The position numbers and the translations under genes were made by a program. This document shows, piece by piece, positions 45,901 to 57,352 of a DNA stretch of 64,000 nucleotides. The stretch covers positions 124,001 through 188,000 of the forward strand of contig JALQBC010000004.1 of NCBI GenBank assembly GCA_023375675.1. Direction: 5' to 3'. Positions within the stretch are counted from its first letter, which is position 1. The number at the start of each line of letters is the position of its first letter. This DNA comes from Cytospora piceicola (Eukaryota; Ascomycota; Sordariomycetes; Diaporthales; Cytosporaceae). The notes beneath the pieces are model-generated. The model saw only the letters and a program-made list of their open reading frames with translations, had not been told where the DNA came from and did not search any database.

Positions 45901-48900
45901 AGCCTTTCGGACTTGACGGGGTGGAGCGTCTGCAGGCGTACCGAAGACAGCCGTGCTTCTCACACGACGAGCTTCTATGGACTGCTGCTGACGGAATGAC
46001 GGGCAATGGGCTGACAATACACACTGCAAAGTGGCTCGCACCTGCACTTGAGAGGATACATCGCCGCGAAGTGGCCGAGCGAGAGAATTTTATCGTCAAG
46101 CATCTCGAGTCATCCCCGCACAAATGTGCTCTGGGTGGCGAGGGTGAGCAGCAGCCATGTCCCCTCGCATTCAAGGTTGACGACTCGGACGTCCCCGAAG
46201 AAGAGTACTCCTGCGCTTATTGCAAGACGTTTGCCTACTTGTCAAGATTCAAGTGTTTGAAATCTGGCAAAGTTTACTGTCTAATGCACGCAGGAAGCCA
46301 GCCATGCTGCGACATACCCCAGCCCCAACGGTACATTGGACACGAACACGAGCTCATATTCCGTAAGACGGACGATATCATCGCTGCTACCAGCAAGAAG
46401 GTCTCGGAAAAGGCAAACGTGCCTGAAATATGGGAGGAAAAATATGACAAGGTTCTGGACGAGGAGGCAACACCTTCCCTGAAGACCTTGCGAAATCTAC
46501 TCAACGAAGGAGAACGCATACCGTACGAGCTCAAAACCCTACCTCTATTGCGCGCGTTTGTTGACCGTTGTAACCGATGGGTTGAAGAGGCGACGAATTA
46601 CACGATCCGTAAACAACAGAACCGGCGAAAGAACGAAAAGGCTTGGCAGACCGGACTGCGCAAGTCGATTGGCAGCATATATCAAGACGAAAAGGAGCGC
46701 GAGATGCGCAAGGTCTCCAACATTACGCGTCTGCTGAACGAAGCTGAACAGATCGGGTTCGACTGCCCAGAGATCCAGTTGCTGAAGGACAGGGCCGATG
46801 CTATCCAGACTTTCCAGGAGAACGCTAGGAATGTGATTGACCACCCTTCCATGCACCAAGTGGAGGCTGTAGAAGAGTTGCTCGAGGAAGGCAATGGCTT
46901 CAACGTCGATCTTGAGGAGATGGAAAAGCTGTCGAAGGTTCTCGACAAACTGAAATGGAATCAAAAGGCCAAGAACAACCGCGGCGTCTTCATGTCCTCC
47001 CAGCAGGTCTTTGAACTCGTTGAGGAGGCCAGACGTATTGGCATAGAGACATACAACGACCACCTCAGTTTCTATGTCGAGCAACTATCTCAGGGCTACA
47101 TGTGGGAGAAGAAAGCGAAGGAGGTCATTGATGCCGACGTCATCCACTACCCGCAGCTGGAGGCCCTGTCGCAACAAGCTACGCAGAATGTACTTCCTGT
47201 GTCAGCGGACATGTTGGCGCAGGTTGACCAGATTCTGCACAAGCAACGTGAGGCGTTACGGCAGATCGTTGACTTGAATGGCCGTTCGAGAAATGAGGAC
47301 TTTCGCAAGAGGCCAAAATACACGGAAGTTGCCGATATCATGAAGATGCTGGAAGACCTCCAGACAAAGCCACCAGGGACTCTGGACCTGGAGAAGGAAC
47401 AACGCCGCCATGAGGACTGGATGCGCAAGGGGAAGAAGCTGTTCGGGAAGACCAATGCGCCACTTCATATTCTTAAGAGCCATATGGAATATGTATTAGA
47501 ACGGAATCTTGACTGCTTCGACATCACCAAAGACAAGCCACGTCTGCCTGCAGAGCCAGCCTCTCGGGAACCGACACCGGAGAAGGAGAAGCAGGCCGGT
47601 TATAGGTGGGATGATCCAAAGTTCAGGGAGGTCTTCTGCATTTGCCGCCGTATCGAGGCTGGTATGATGATCGAGTGTGAGCTATGCCACGAATGGTAAG
47701 TCTTTCTTAACCCCATCAATTCGTACTGCGCTAACCTGGGGCAGGTACCATGGCAAATGCCTGAAGATCGCCCGCGGAAAGGTCAAGGAGGAAGACAAGT
47801 ACACATGCCCCATTTGTGACTGGCGAGTGAAAATTCCGCGAGACGCAGCGAGACCTCGCCTTGAAGACCTCGCCGAATGGTACGACGAGATCCCAGGTCT
47901 GCCCTTCCAGCCAGAGGAGGAGGAGCTGCTGGGGCAGATCATCGAAAACGCCCAAGCTTTCCGGAACCATATCACGGCATACTGTAACCCCGTATTGTCT
48001 ACAAGGAACGAGGCTGAGACCCAACGCTTTTATCTACGCAAGATCGAGGGTGCCGAAATTCTGCTTGCTACCGAGACCAACTTCTTCCGTCAAGAACTCC
48101 ATAAGTGGCATCCTGTCGCGCCAAACGCGCCTCCAGTCATCCAAGTGTCCAGGAGTACGCGCAAACCTCGACCCACGAAGCTTGAGAGGCTGCTCTTCCA
48201 GCATGGAGTGAATGATGTTGATGACCTACCCGAGCATGTCAAGTCCAAGGGGCTCAACTTGAGGCGGAAGCGTCTGAACGCCGAAATGGCTGCTCACGCT
48301 GCTCAACAGGCTGCCGCGGGATCGTCCACAATTGGGCAGGCGACCAGTCCCGGGCCCGGCGTGAATAGCTATGCATCATACTTCCAGCGAGGGACATCGT
48401 CACAGCCCCAGACGCCGGGACTATCTATCGCCAGCAGTTCCCACGCCCACCCATCTCGTGGTCCAGGGTCCTCGTCGTCCTCTACTCACCACAATCACCC
48501 TTATGGGCGGTCTGATTCATCAGGCCCGGTACTCCGTCCCGAGAACATGGAGATTGACTCTGCAGCTGCTAGCATCCACCCAAGCTTTTTCATGCCATCC
48601 GGAGGAGGCCCACAACTCATGGCGGACATCAGCACCAGAACGACGCTAGAGGACAGCCTCCTGCGAGGCCAACCGGATGATCCGGCGCTGAAGGACTATA
48701 TGTCGACCGAGGCGGGCCACCAGAAAACTCTCGAGATCCTGGGCAAGACCATGGAGGGGCGTAAGAAGGCCGAGGAGATCTTTGGTCCGGGGGCCTTCGT
48801 CGGCGCGACTAGCGCCATGGGCGGCTCGGATGGGATCGGTGGTGTTGATGACGAGGGGGATGTTGACCAGATGTTTGCCGACATGGTGAACCAGGACGAC

Positions 48901-49017
48901 GAAGAGGAGAAGGGCAAGGGCAAGGCACATGCTGCTAGTAGGGACGAGGAGAGGATCACGGCGGAGAGCCTGGAGAGCGAGAGGAACGGGCTCGAAGCGA
49001 TGCTGGACAGGGACTAA
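42916..49017 (+). CDS. kdm5: KDM5/JARID1-type histone H3K4 demethylase
   Basis: Six exons: 42916-43368, 43506-43554, 43625-44419, 44862-44953, 45015-47695 and 47745-49017; 1780 residues. This is the fungal JARID1/KDM5 enzyme (KdmB/Lid2 type), a nuclear Fe(II)/2-oxoglutarate dioxygenase removing methyl groups from H3K4. Domains in order: JmjN (about 97-140, IYDLEEAPVYQPTDEEW), ARID (about 170-260, ANITYVDSLMKFHKQSG to WLCPYEEYL), PHD1 (from 464, KCTHCGKAEEAGWLAVCESC), JmjC with iron ligands His650 and Glu652 (FCWHNEDHYAYSANY) and His738 (AYHSGFNHGFNF), C5HC2 zinc finger (CAYCKTFAYLSRFKC), PLU-1-like helical region, and PHD2 (about 1338-1385, split by the last intron). Ser/Pro-rich linkers surround ARID. 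The 442-bp third intron is unusually long for this window. The catalytic set is intact. Confidence 0.95.
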
Positions 49018-50020
49018 TCGCCCTGACTGGCATAGTGGATCCTACCATCCAAGCTCGTCAAAGTGCTCATGAGGGAGAGTTCTTTTCCCTGTTACGGTGG
49101 AATCGCGGTATGGCCTGCATTCTGGAGTTGGGGAGAAAGTCCACATCACGGACGGAAAGGGAATGGGGGTGGACTGATTGCTTTTATGCGCTTGCATCTA
49201 GATGCCTGGCTCGGTTTTGTTTTTGTGAGATCACGGGGGCGAAAACAGGGAACAGGCGTTTCAGTGTGGAGTTGTTCAGGGGAACATCAACTAATAGGTG
49301 TTTACGCCCCGGTGTCGTATCTTACATATAGGTGTGAGGTCGGGGAGGGGATGCTCTGATACCAGGCAGCGTTTGCTTAAAAAGGAATGAAAACTCACAT
49401 GTATGATAGATATTGTTGCTATCATCATGTAAAACACGGATGGGCCCATGACGATCCAGGAGGTGACAGGTTGGCTCGTTTGGCTCCTTTCCTCCCCGTG
49501 AGCGTTTTTCTACATTGCATTCCCAATCAAAATCAAACGCAGAGTGAATCTATCACTAGAGTCGGGATCACTGGACGGCAAGGCTGGGTGCGTTCGTTCT
49601 CTCCTGCTACAGAATAGAGGTCTCATGGCACAAAGGGCAATTGATGCTGTGCAGGTAGTCCCTTGAGATGTAGCATTGAGTACGGAAGCGGTGGAAGGGA
49701 TAGCATGCTGTCACACAATTCGAAGCTAAAACAAATCACCTCCACGCATCAAGTCCGACTGCAAATGTATTGGCACAAAGTAGTTGTATCCAGTGCTAGA
49801 TGAAGTAATCGAGCACTGAACTTCCTGAAACCTGCGCATCCATTTCAATTGCTCATCAATCATGACTACCGTCTTTAAGCGTAGCTGTGAAAGAATTTGC
49901 CCCCAAAACCAACAAATCATGAACCTGATCATCAAAAGACTTCCCTGTGTTTTTAACATCGAACCGAAACTGGGTCATAAAGACATGAAGCACACGACCG
50001 GTAGATCATATGGTGCCATC
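49018..50020. other. Convergent 3' intergenic region KDM5 / 908-residue gene
   Basis: 1 kb between convergent stops. Frames at 49035-49359 and 49387-49617 are not family-like. No RNA gene seen. Confidence 0.6.
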
Positions 50021-52747
50021 TCACCCAGCCAAGATAGCTTTTCCTTCCTGTTCATCGTTCACTCCATCACCATCCCGTGGAGACAAAGCCTCATCATCTG
50101 GAGAATGCGCCGCCAAGACATTGAAATTGCCTGGCTCATCTATCTCTTCGATGACACGTCGCTCCTCCACCCGACGATCATCACGGTGGTTCTGGTAATT
50201 GGGGTAGACGCCGACAAACAACGCAGCGTTGTCATAGACAGATCTCATACCCTTGTCCAGAGTGTTCATACCAGCATGGTCAGCACCAATTTCTTGCATC
50301 TCCTGCTCCGTTGGAGCCTGTATATTTTGGCCCTCGAACCGGAATGCTTTGTCTCTTGTCGGCATGGCGGCAGTGGCCCATTCGTCGTAGTTCTGGGCGA
50401 TTTGAGCTGGAAAATGAGTGCTGGCAGCGAGTTGAGAAGACTGAGGATGCTCGTACTCGTGGGAAGTAGGATCCGAGTAAAGTATTGCATCATTCTTATC
50501 ATTGTCGTCGAGTTCTCCAGAGACCTCAACGGGGTTGAGATCCGCGTCGGGTATTGTTTTTGCTCTACTTGCTCCAACCCTGGAAGATAAGGTCAATGAA
50601 CCATTTCCCATGTCGTTGGACTCCTCTTCGTCTGGTTGATTGTTGATCTTGTTCGAACAGCTCAACTGCTTTCCGAATTTTTGCTGCTTCGCATCCTCGA
50701 TCTGGCGTCGCAGGTTCTGTGAAGGGTCCCTGCGACGAACGAAAACTTCTTTGATCTTCTTGGACTGTCTCTTCTCTTTTGCCTTCATCATTTCTGCCTC
50801 CCTCTCTAGTCGGTTAGCCATCCTCCTCTCTTTCTGTCTGAGGTGCCATGAAGCCTCCTTGGTTCTGCGAATGATAAGCCTGGTGCCATCCGCCTTCGTA
50901 CCTATGCAAAAGCCGTCGAATAGAGGTTCTAGGTCGGTAAGCCCAGCCAGAGGGACATCTGAATCGGCAGTGACATCCACATAAATTTTACCGTTAACGA
51001 TTTGTAGCTCTTGGACTATTTTGCCGAGGATCTCCTGGCCCTCATCAAATCTGTCTTCCACCAGACTGATGTCATTTCCGTTTGCATTCTTATTCAGCTG
51101 CACTCCAGCGGCGGCCGGCTCGCCTTCGGCGCCTTCGAATGAAATGGCCTGGGGATCAGCTGCCTTCGACTTCTTGGGCTTTTTCCGGGACCTTCTCTTC
51201 TTTTTCTGCGGCGGTTCCTTGTTGTCCAGTCCATCAGAGAATGGCGCTGCTCCATCGGGCACCCTCACAACCTTGGGCAAGGTATCATCGTCATTCAAGC
51301 TCTGACCCCCCGTCACAGAACATGGAGTTGGGCTGGGAGGACACGAAGTCTGTGGCGCCTTGAAATCCGTGAGCTCATGAAACTCATCCATGTTCGCTGC
51401 CTTGGTTGCAGGTTGCGTGATAGGAATCGTCATAACGCGTTTTCCAGGGCTGGCCACTGAGGAATCGCATGGTGTCATGATCAGTTCGCCACTTGTATCA
51501 GAGGCCGATAGATCAACAGCAGACTTCATGTTGAGAGGCTTCATTGGTGTGAGAGAAGGTGAATGTGGCTTAGATGGGTCGTCAAATGCGGATTTGACAG
51601 GCGGCTCGGAAGAAAGCTGCCCCTCAGATGGCTCTCTGAATGGCTCGAGAGCAGTCAATCTAGAACGAGATGTGGCACAGCCCTCAGGGAGCTGAGTATC
51701 AGATAAGAGAATCAGACCGTCGATGCTTGGGGGAGCAGGGGCCGGTGAGCTGGGTGAGGACGTTTCGGCAACAGATTGTGTTGTTGAAGCGAATCCAGTA
51801 TTGGTAGCTACAGCAGACACACCTCGCATCTTGCGAGCCTTCCTCTTCTGGCTGCCATTTTTGTGCTGCGTAGTCACATGATTCTTCGGGAGCCTGTCAG
51901 TTCCCATCTCGTTGAAGGTCTGTCCACCAGGAACGGAGTTCTCCTCAGCGGCCCCAGTGTTCACTCGTGCAGTCAGGGAACCAGTAGCTTGGTAAACATC
52001 CCAAGCTAGGTTCAGCTCGTGAAGCTGTTCCCCGCCCACGATGTCCCAGTTCAAAGTTGTGTCGTTCAGCAAGCGGATAGACCAATTGGTGAGACTCATG
52101 GGGTAGAAAGGGAAAGAGGCGAGGCGCAGTTCATACTCCATGGGGCCTTGCATCGAGACGACTCGGACAGCCAGATGCTCAATCTGCTCAAACCCATCAA
52201 GAGTGACAGCAATGTTCTCCAGTGCACGTTGATTGAAGGCGGGCAGAGCTTGGAAGGGATACTTGTCTGGGAAGTGGATGCGAACGCGAACCCGTCTTGT
52301 GTAGCGCACAAAATTGGTATTCTGGAGTAGGGTGATGATTCTGTGTAATTTGGCCTCGTTTTCTGCAGTGTTTGTGGCTTTCAAATCCACATCAATCTCA
52401 AGGTGGTTGACGGAATAGATATAGCGAGTAAAGTCAGCAGAAATCTCCTTGTTGGCCAAGATGAGTCCACAGGGATTCTCGTGAATAGACTCGAAGGTAG
52501 GTGGTCCATAACGAGTATCATCAATGAACCTCTCAGGCACGTTGCGATTGACGCCATTCTGGGACAGGACCCAATCGAGCTTGGCTTGGTCACGGCGACC
52601 ACGAGACCAGACATGGGAGTAGATCTTGTCGCGAAGCTCCTGGAGCTTACCGTCTGGATCGTCACCAAAGAGCTTCAGAAGAGAAGACAGTTGCATATTA
52701 TTGGCATCCATGGTGTTGTTGTCCATGATGTTGGTGGTAGTGTCCAT
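50021..52747 (-). CDS. Uncharacterised 908-residue protein, likely nuclear
   Basis: Single open frame; it extends upstream to a GTG at 52804, but the first ATG is at 52747, with others at residues 8 and 13. The N-terminal 270 residues look like the broad fungal family opening with L-R-x-K-I-Y (LQELRDKIYSHVW), followed by strand-rich sequence (HLEIDVDLKATN, YTRRVRVRIHFPDKYPFQ). That family has F-box-like N-termini and mostly unknown roles. The centre (about 280-510) is Ser/Pro-rich and disordered. A strong basic cluster at about 513-530 (KKKRRSRKKPKKSK) should be a nuclear localisation signal. Residues about 629-690 are a highly charged helix, probably coiled coil (RLEREAEMMKAKEKRQSKK). The C-terminus is acidic and disordered. 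No catalytic motif seen. Confidence 0.75.
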   Translation of the reverse strand: MDTTTNIMDNNTMDANNMQLSSLLKLFGDDPDGKLQELRDKIYSHVWSRGRRDQAKLDWVLSQNGVNRNVPERFIDDTRYGPPTFESIHENPCGLILANKEISADFTRYIYSVNHLEIDVDLKATNTAENEAKLHRIITLLQNTNFVRYTRRVRVRIHFPDKYPFQALPAFNQRALENIAVTLDGFEQIEHLAVRVVSMQGPMEYELRLASFPFYPMSLTNWSIRLLNDTTLNWDIVGGEQLHELNLAWDVYQATGSLTARVNTGAAEENSVPGGQTFNEMGTDRLPKNHVTTQHKNGSQKRKARKMRGVSAVATNTGFASTTQSVAETSSPSSPAPAPPSIDGLILLSDTQLPEGCATSRSRLTALEPFREPSEGQLSSEPPVKSAFDDPSKPHSPSLTPMKPLNMKSAVDLSASDTSGELIMTPCDSSVASPGKRVMTIPITQPATKAANMDEFHELTDFKAPQTSCPPSPTPCSVTGGQSLNDDDTLPKVVRVPDGAAPFSDGLDNKEPPQKKKRRSRKKPKKSKAADPQAISFEGAEGEPAAAGVQLNKNANGNDISLVEDRFDEGQEILGKIVQELQIVNGKIYVDVTADSDVPLAGLTDLEPLFDGFCIGTKADGTRLIIRRTKEASWHLRQKERRMANRLEREAEMMKAKEKRQSKKIKEVFVRRRDPSQNLRRQIEDAKQQKFGKQLSCSNKINNQPDEEESNDMGNGSLTLSSRVGASRAKTIPDADLNPVEVSGELDDNDKNDAILYSDPTSHEYEHPQSSQLAASTHFPAQIAQNYDEWATAAMPTRDKAFRFEGQNIQAPTEQEMQEIGADHAGMNTLDKGMRSVYDNAALFVGVYPNYQNHRDDRRVEERRVIEEIDEPGNFNVLAAHSPDDEALSPRDGDGVNDEQEGKAILAG

Positions 52748-53303
52748 GATATCGTGTCGCCGTGTAGAGCCGCGCTGAGTTGGTAATACAGTGGGCACTA
52801 TCACGTTGACAGTTTGTCGAGAGTCGCGTCAGTGGTTTTGACGAAGGAAGGTAGAGATGGGGTATGGTAATCTGGTTTGACGATTGGCGATCTGGAGAAT
52901 GGGTATGACTGGGCAACCGATCTGGTTATAACAAGTGGGATTCTCCGTAGGGAACGTTTAGGCAGTCGACTGCGAGATGTTTTTGTCTGGTCAGTACAGG
53001 AAACCTTGACTTTGCGTATTATTCCATTGGTGCCTAGGTCAAGCCGAGCTGCACTGGGAAACCCTCTCCCCAGGAAGATGACCTCCCTCCCCTGAAGCAT
53101 ACCTAGGTACTCTATAGCACTAGTGCAGCTTCCTCTGTGTCGACTTTCCTTGGAACTTACCTCTGACCTGGCCTTCACCAACACACATCCCTTCCTTCGC
53201 GACCACACGTCTTTGGGGATTAGTTGTGAAGGCTGTCTTCTTGTTGCTTGACTACTACCGCCACACGGGCAGTAGTAGGTCGTCTTGCAGTGGTACGAAG
53301 AAT
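52748..53303. other. Promoter side of the 908-residue gene
   Basis: No gene seen. A single TACCTAGGTA-like word occurs at about 53100-53110. Confidence 0.5.
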
Positions 53304-53621
53304 TTATTGGGTTGGATTGCGATCAGGGTCAATGATGGGTATCAACAGCACAAATATGCCACCGAAGATCAGAAGAACCATGACACCAAGGATGACAAGC
53401 CACAGGAACAGAAGCATGTCCATCTTAATGAGGGATTCTGGGGTTGCCCCAACAAAAGAGAGGTTTCAGGAAGTCTCAGGAGGAACAACACAGGTGCAGG
53501 ATCCAGCTTTGAAGGTCAACGGGACTTCATTGGGAGGGTATGGTACACCTAACGAGAGACCGTCCTGGTAGCAGATATAGAGACATGATTGGGTAGACTT
53601 GGAGAGAAGGATGACGGACAT
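53304..53621 (-). other. Doubtful micro-ORF with a membrane helix and an in-frame TGA
   Basis: From ATG at 53621 one frame runs 51 codons to TGA (53468-53466) and then continues open for 53 more codons to TAA at 53304. The second part has a strong membrane helix (MDMLLFLWLVILGVMVLLIF and onward) with polar flanks; the first has four Cys (QSCLYICYQDG, GSCTCVVPPETS). A 54-bp segment with AG acceptor (donor GTGTTG, weak) could be spliced out in frame and would remove the TGA. Could be a small membrane protein, a decayed gene or chance. Confidence 0.28.
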
Positions 53622-54790
53622 GACGGACAAGAGAACCTTGGAACATTGGAACATTGGAAGGCATTGCGTTTGGCTGAACGGCCGTTTGTTGCTCTCCAAA
53701 CCGCGCCTTCCCTCCGTAGTATTCGAACTATCACACCGGTACTGCCCATGCCAGATGCAGTACTGACTGCAAAGACCGGACGGACCAGACTGGGTACCTG
53801 CCACTTGGAGCATCTGAGCAGTTCACCAAACTGAAATGCATATAGCCGAACACTTGCACTGAGACCCACGTCATCTGCTCCAATCCAATAGGAAATAGGA
53901 AAGAACGGTCAAGACAAGAACAAGACTGGAAGTATATATGACTTATCAGGTTGGTTCCAAGGTTCCCAGGGTTCCAAAGTCATTATACCTGGGACTTCGA
54001 CCGTTTCTTAGGCCTCCGTTTCTAAAGGCCCCCCGCCCCCTAGCTTGGTTTGACATGCCTGAATTCCTAGTTCTTGGTAGACAGCAAAAGCACCTGCACT
54101 TGGAGACGCGAGAAGTATGAATCAAAACAGACACGGATATTGTGTAATATTGATTACCTGGGTAGGCTCTACCTGTTCCTGTTTGCCTCCTCAACGCCAC
54201 CACCAATAAGCCTCGCCCTTTGCAGACCACGTATGTAGATAAATAAGATGTAGATCACAGAATGAAACTGAAGCCAGATGGTGCAACTGACGTCCAGAGA
54301 TTAACGAAGGATCATATTCCTCTATGAGGACGCCAACGACATTAGAATAATGTCCAACCGTATCGCAGACTCATACGGACAAAAACTGTCCATCTGTGCT
54401 GTGGTTGCGCGCCCTCAATAATAATTGAGGAAGGAAGAGAAGAAAAGGAAAAAAACCGAGACTCGAAAATTTGAAAACGAAGTAGCAAACGGCAGGGGTG
54501 CGGGTCCGTCAGCCGTCACGTGACTAGCTTGGTAATGCAGCCGTCTCCCATTGGCTGAGACTGATAACCGAGGAACCGACGCTGGTGCAGGAAGCTCCAG
54601 CGGAACGGAACGCAACTTCGACGGTTGGACTTGACCATCTATCTTGCGCATCGTCAACCTTGTCGACTTTACCTCCATACACTTTCAACTGCCTTGTGAT
54701 GCTGGTCGTCAATTGACCATTGCACCCTCCCTACATACAACAATACACCATACGAGGTTGATTGCCATCACATAACCCTCTCCACTCATC
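53622..54790. other. Intergenic region before sdhC
   Basis: 1.2 kb with no supportable coding frame. The right part is the sdhC promoter and 5' leader. Confidence 0.55.
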
Positions 54791-55444
54791 ATGATCACCT
54801 CAAGGGCAGGCCTCACGGCCCTTCGCCGCGGTAAGTTTTCCGACGTCATGATATACACCTCATAATGCCTCCCCTCCCCCCCTTGACGCCGGAACACATA
54901 GCTGACCAGATATCCCGTCCACGCAGTCGCGAAGCCATCCGTATTCTTCACCCCCAGCGCCGTCCGCGCCACCAGCCTCTCGACCTCGCAGATCCGCTCC
55001 GCCGCGACCCAGCCCCTGACCCACGCCGAGTCCGATGCCCTCCTCGCCAGCCAGCGCCGCGTCCGGCCCGTCTCCCCCCACCTGGAGATCTACGACAAGA
55101 GCCAGACCTTCCTGGGGAGCTCCATCTGGCAGCGTTTCACCGGCATGTTCTTCACCGGCAGCCTGTACGCCTACTCCGTCGGCTACCTGATCGCGCCCCT
55201 GGCCGGCTGGCACATCGAGTCCGCCAGCGTGGCCGCCGCCTTCGCCACCCTGCCTCTCTTTGTCAAGGGCGGCGTCAAGATGACGCTCGCCTGGCCTTTC
55301 GTCTACCACACCATCAACGGTATCAAGCACCTGGTCAACGACACCACCGCCAAGGGCTTCAGGAAGACGACGATAAAGAAGAACGAGTACATTGTCTGGG
55401 GAACTAGCACGGTTATCGCCGTGGGCCTGGCATTCCTTCTGTAA
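54791..55444 (+). CDS. sdhC: Succinate dehydrogenase cytochrome b560 subunit (SdhC)
   Basis: Exons 54791-54830 and 54927-55444 (96-bp intron) give 185 residues. SdhC is a membrane anchor of complex II in the mitochondrial inner membrane, contributing to haem b and ubiquinone binding. The first 50 residues form a presequence (Arg/Ser/Thr-rich, no acidic residues until the RSAATQPL region). The domain opens with RPVSPHLEIYDKSQTF; three membrane helices follow; the haem-ligand histidine is His141 in YHTINGIKHLVND. The quinone-site motif usually written SS-x-H-R-x-T-G reads SSIWQRFTG (78-86), with Arg83 retained but His replaced and one residue inserted. This departs from common SdhC and resembles divergent paralogues. 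Whether another copy exists cannot be seen here. Confidence 0.9.
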
Positions 55445-55863
55445 AGGGTGGAGGGAAGGACAAAGGAAATAGAATGGAGATGATAGGGCGGCCTTGGTGG
55501 AATTTGCTGTTTGCACGTGTACGCATGATACACTTGATAGGAATATAAGACCTTCGAATGCATGAAGTCTTGCTCCTCCTGAGAAACTTATTCTGCCATC
55601 GTTTCGTGTTCAACATCTCAATAGGCTCCCGGTGACAGTTCGATAGTACGGAACCAAGTGGGTATGTGTCGCTGCAGAGTCGTGGGGACGGATGGCTGCC
55701 ATATGTTCGAAACCTGGTAACTGCGATTCTTCAATCCTGCCAACCCAACCCGTACGCCTATCTGAGGTATCAAAAGTCAAGCATACCCTTTTGTCCCTTC
55801 CCTGTGCTTGCATAAAAACAGCCTTCAACGCCTTTCGCATGCTCCCAGCGAGCGGACCGTCAC
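55445..55863. other. Convergent 3' intergenic region sdhC/taf6
   Basis: No gene seen; 3' UTRs of both genes. Confidence 0.55.
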
Positions 55864-57352
55864 CTAGTCGTCCCTGAATGCCTTGGCATCCAACACCTCC
55901 CTGTTCAGGTTGGCATTGCCCAGGCTCGCAACCTCCCGGCCGATGGTGTCTCCCAGGAATCCAACCAGCTCGGTCGCCGTATGCTCCGTAGTACCGCCGT
56001 TGACCCCATTCGTCATGCCGATCTCGTTCTTATCGATGGTCTTGACAGCATTGACGATCGCGCTGACGAGCAGCTTGATCTCGGGCTCCGGCACGCCCCT
56101 CTCGCGCATGGGCCGCAGTATCATGTCGTCGAACGACTTGATGTTGGGCAGCAGCAAGACCCGCACCGACTCCGGACCACCGGCTGCCGAGAGGCCGCAG
56201 ACGGCACCGAACAGCACGGCAGCCGGCTTCGAGGGGTCCAGGAAGTACTTGAGGCACGTCCTTGTGAGCTTGGGCCGCAGCCTCGTGTTCGACTTGCCGT
56301 AGTTCTTCGCGATACTGCCCAGGATCGCCGCCGAGAGCTCCCGCAGCTCATACTGTTCCTTCAGGGCGTCCATGCCCTCGTCAGAGCCCAGATTCCGGCT
56401 CATAAGACAGGTCAAGACCGGCGCGCTGAGAGGGCTGGCGTATGGGTCCAGGAACAGGTTGTCATTCGCAATCAGGGCGGCCGTCAGCTCCATCATCTGG
56501 CGCAGGGTAAACGTGTCGTCCAGCCTATGTGTGACCTGATTCGCGATGAAGTTGACAAAGTAAGGGACGAGCTGATGCAGGCCCGGGTCGGACCTGACGG
56601 ACTGTAAGGCTGCGTTGCGCAGATGGCGGACCTCGTCGGTGGGGTTGTCGTTGAGGATCGCCGACTGTATCTTGTCGAAGTACAACACGAGCTCCTTCGA
56701 GATGATGTGCCTAACATGCGGTCTGAAGGAGACGTTGTCGTTGCCTGCGAGCGCGGCGAGGGCCGGGTTTGCTCCGGGGCCCTTGGGGACGAGCTCTTGC
56801 GAGCGGGCTTCGGCGGTCGTGGGGTTCTGGGGGATGCTGGGTTGCACACCTTCTATGGCGAGCCAGTGGGCTGTTTGCAAGAACAAAAAGAAAGTCAGCG
56901 GGTGGAAAGCTGGCGCGACGACGATCAGAAGAACGGCAACACAAACCTGTAAAAGTTGCGTCTCTGGGCACCTTGGGCAGCGGCGCATTGATGAGCTTCT
57001 CGAAGTCCACCTCTTCATCCTCGAGGTAGAACAGCGGCTGTCCCGGACCCAAGCTCGCTTCTCCATACCTAAGGGGCCGCGTAGACTCGTATCCGTAGAG
57101 GGGCTCGACATCAAGCACTTTCAATGCCTGCGACACGTCCTGGACGGCCAGCGTGGTCCGGCCCGCATGGCGCATAAACCGCAAACTTTCGACGATGACC
57201 TGACCAAGTCGGTACTCGACATCCTGGGATAGGCACTTGAGGGCTTCGTCGGTGAGGGCTCCGATGCCGACGGACTCGGCGACGTCCTTGACGTTGTCGG
57301 GGTTCCAGAGCAGCTTGGGCTCGTCGGCTGGCTTAGGCGGGGCCGCGGCCAT
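55864..57352 (-). CDS. taf6: TFIID/SAGA subunit TAF6
   Basis: Exons (minus) 57352-56947 and 56870-55864 (76-bp intron) give 470 residues. TAF6 is a histone-fold subunit of TFIID (and SAGA in fungi) that pairs with TAF9. The N-terminal histone fold (about 14-80) is seen in [38 protein letters not shown] and [19 protein letters not shown], followed by the characteristic [14 protein letters not shown]. After a short linker, a HEAT-repeat domain fills about 185-400 ([69 protein letters not shown]). Length and domain order are normal. Start at first ATG. Confidence 0.95.
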
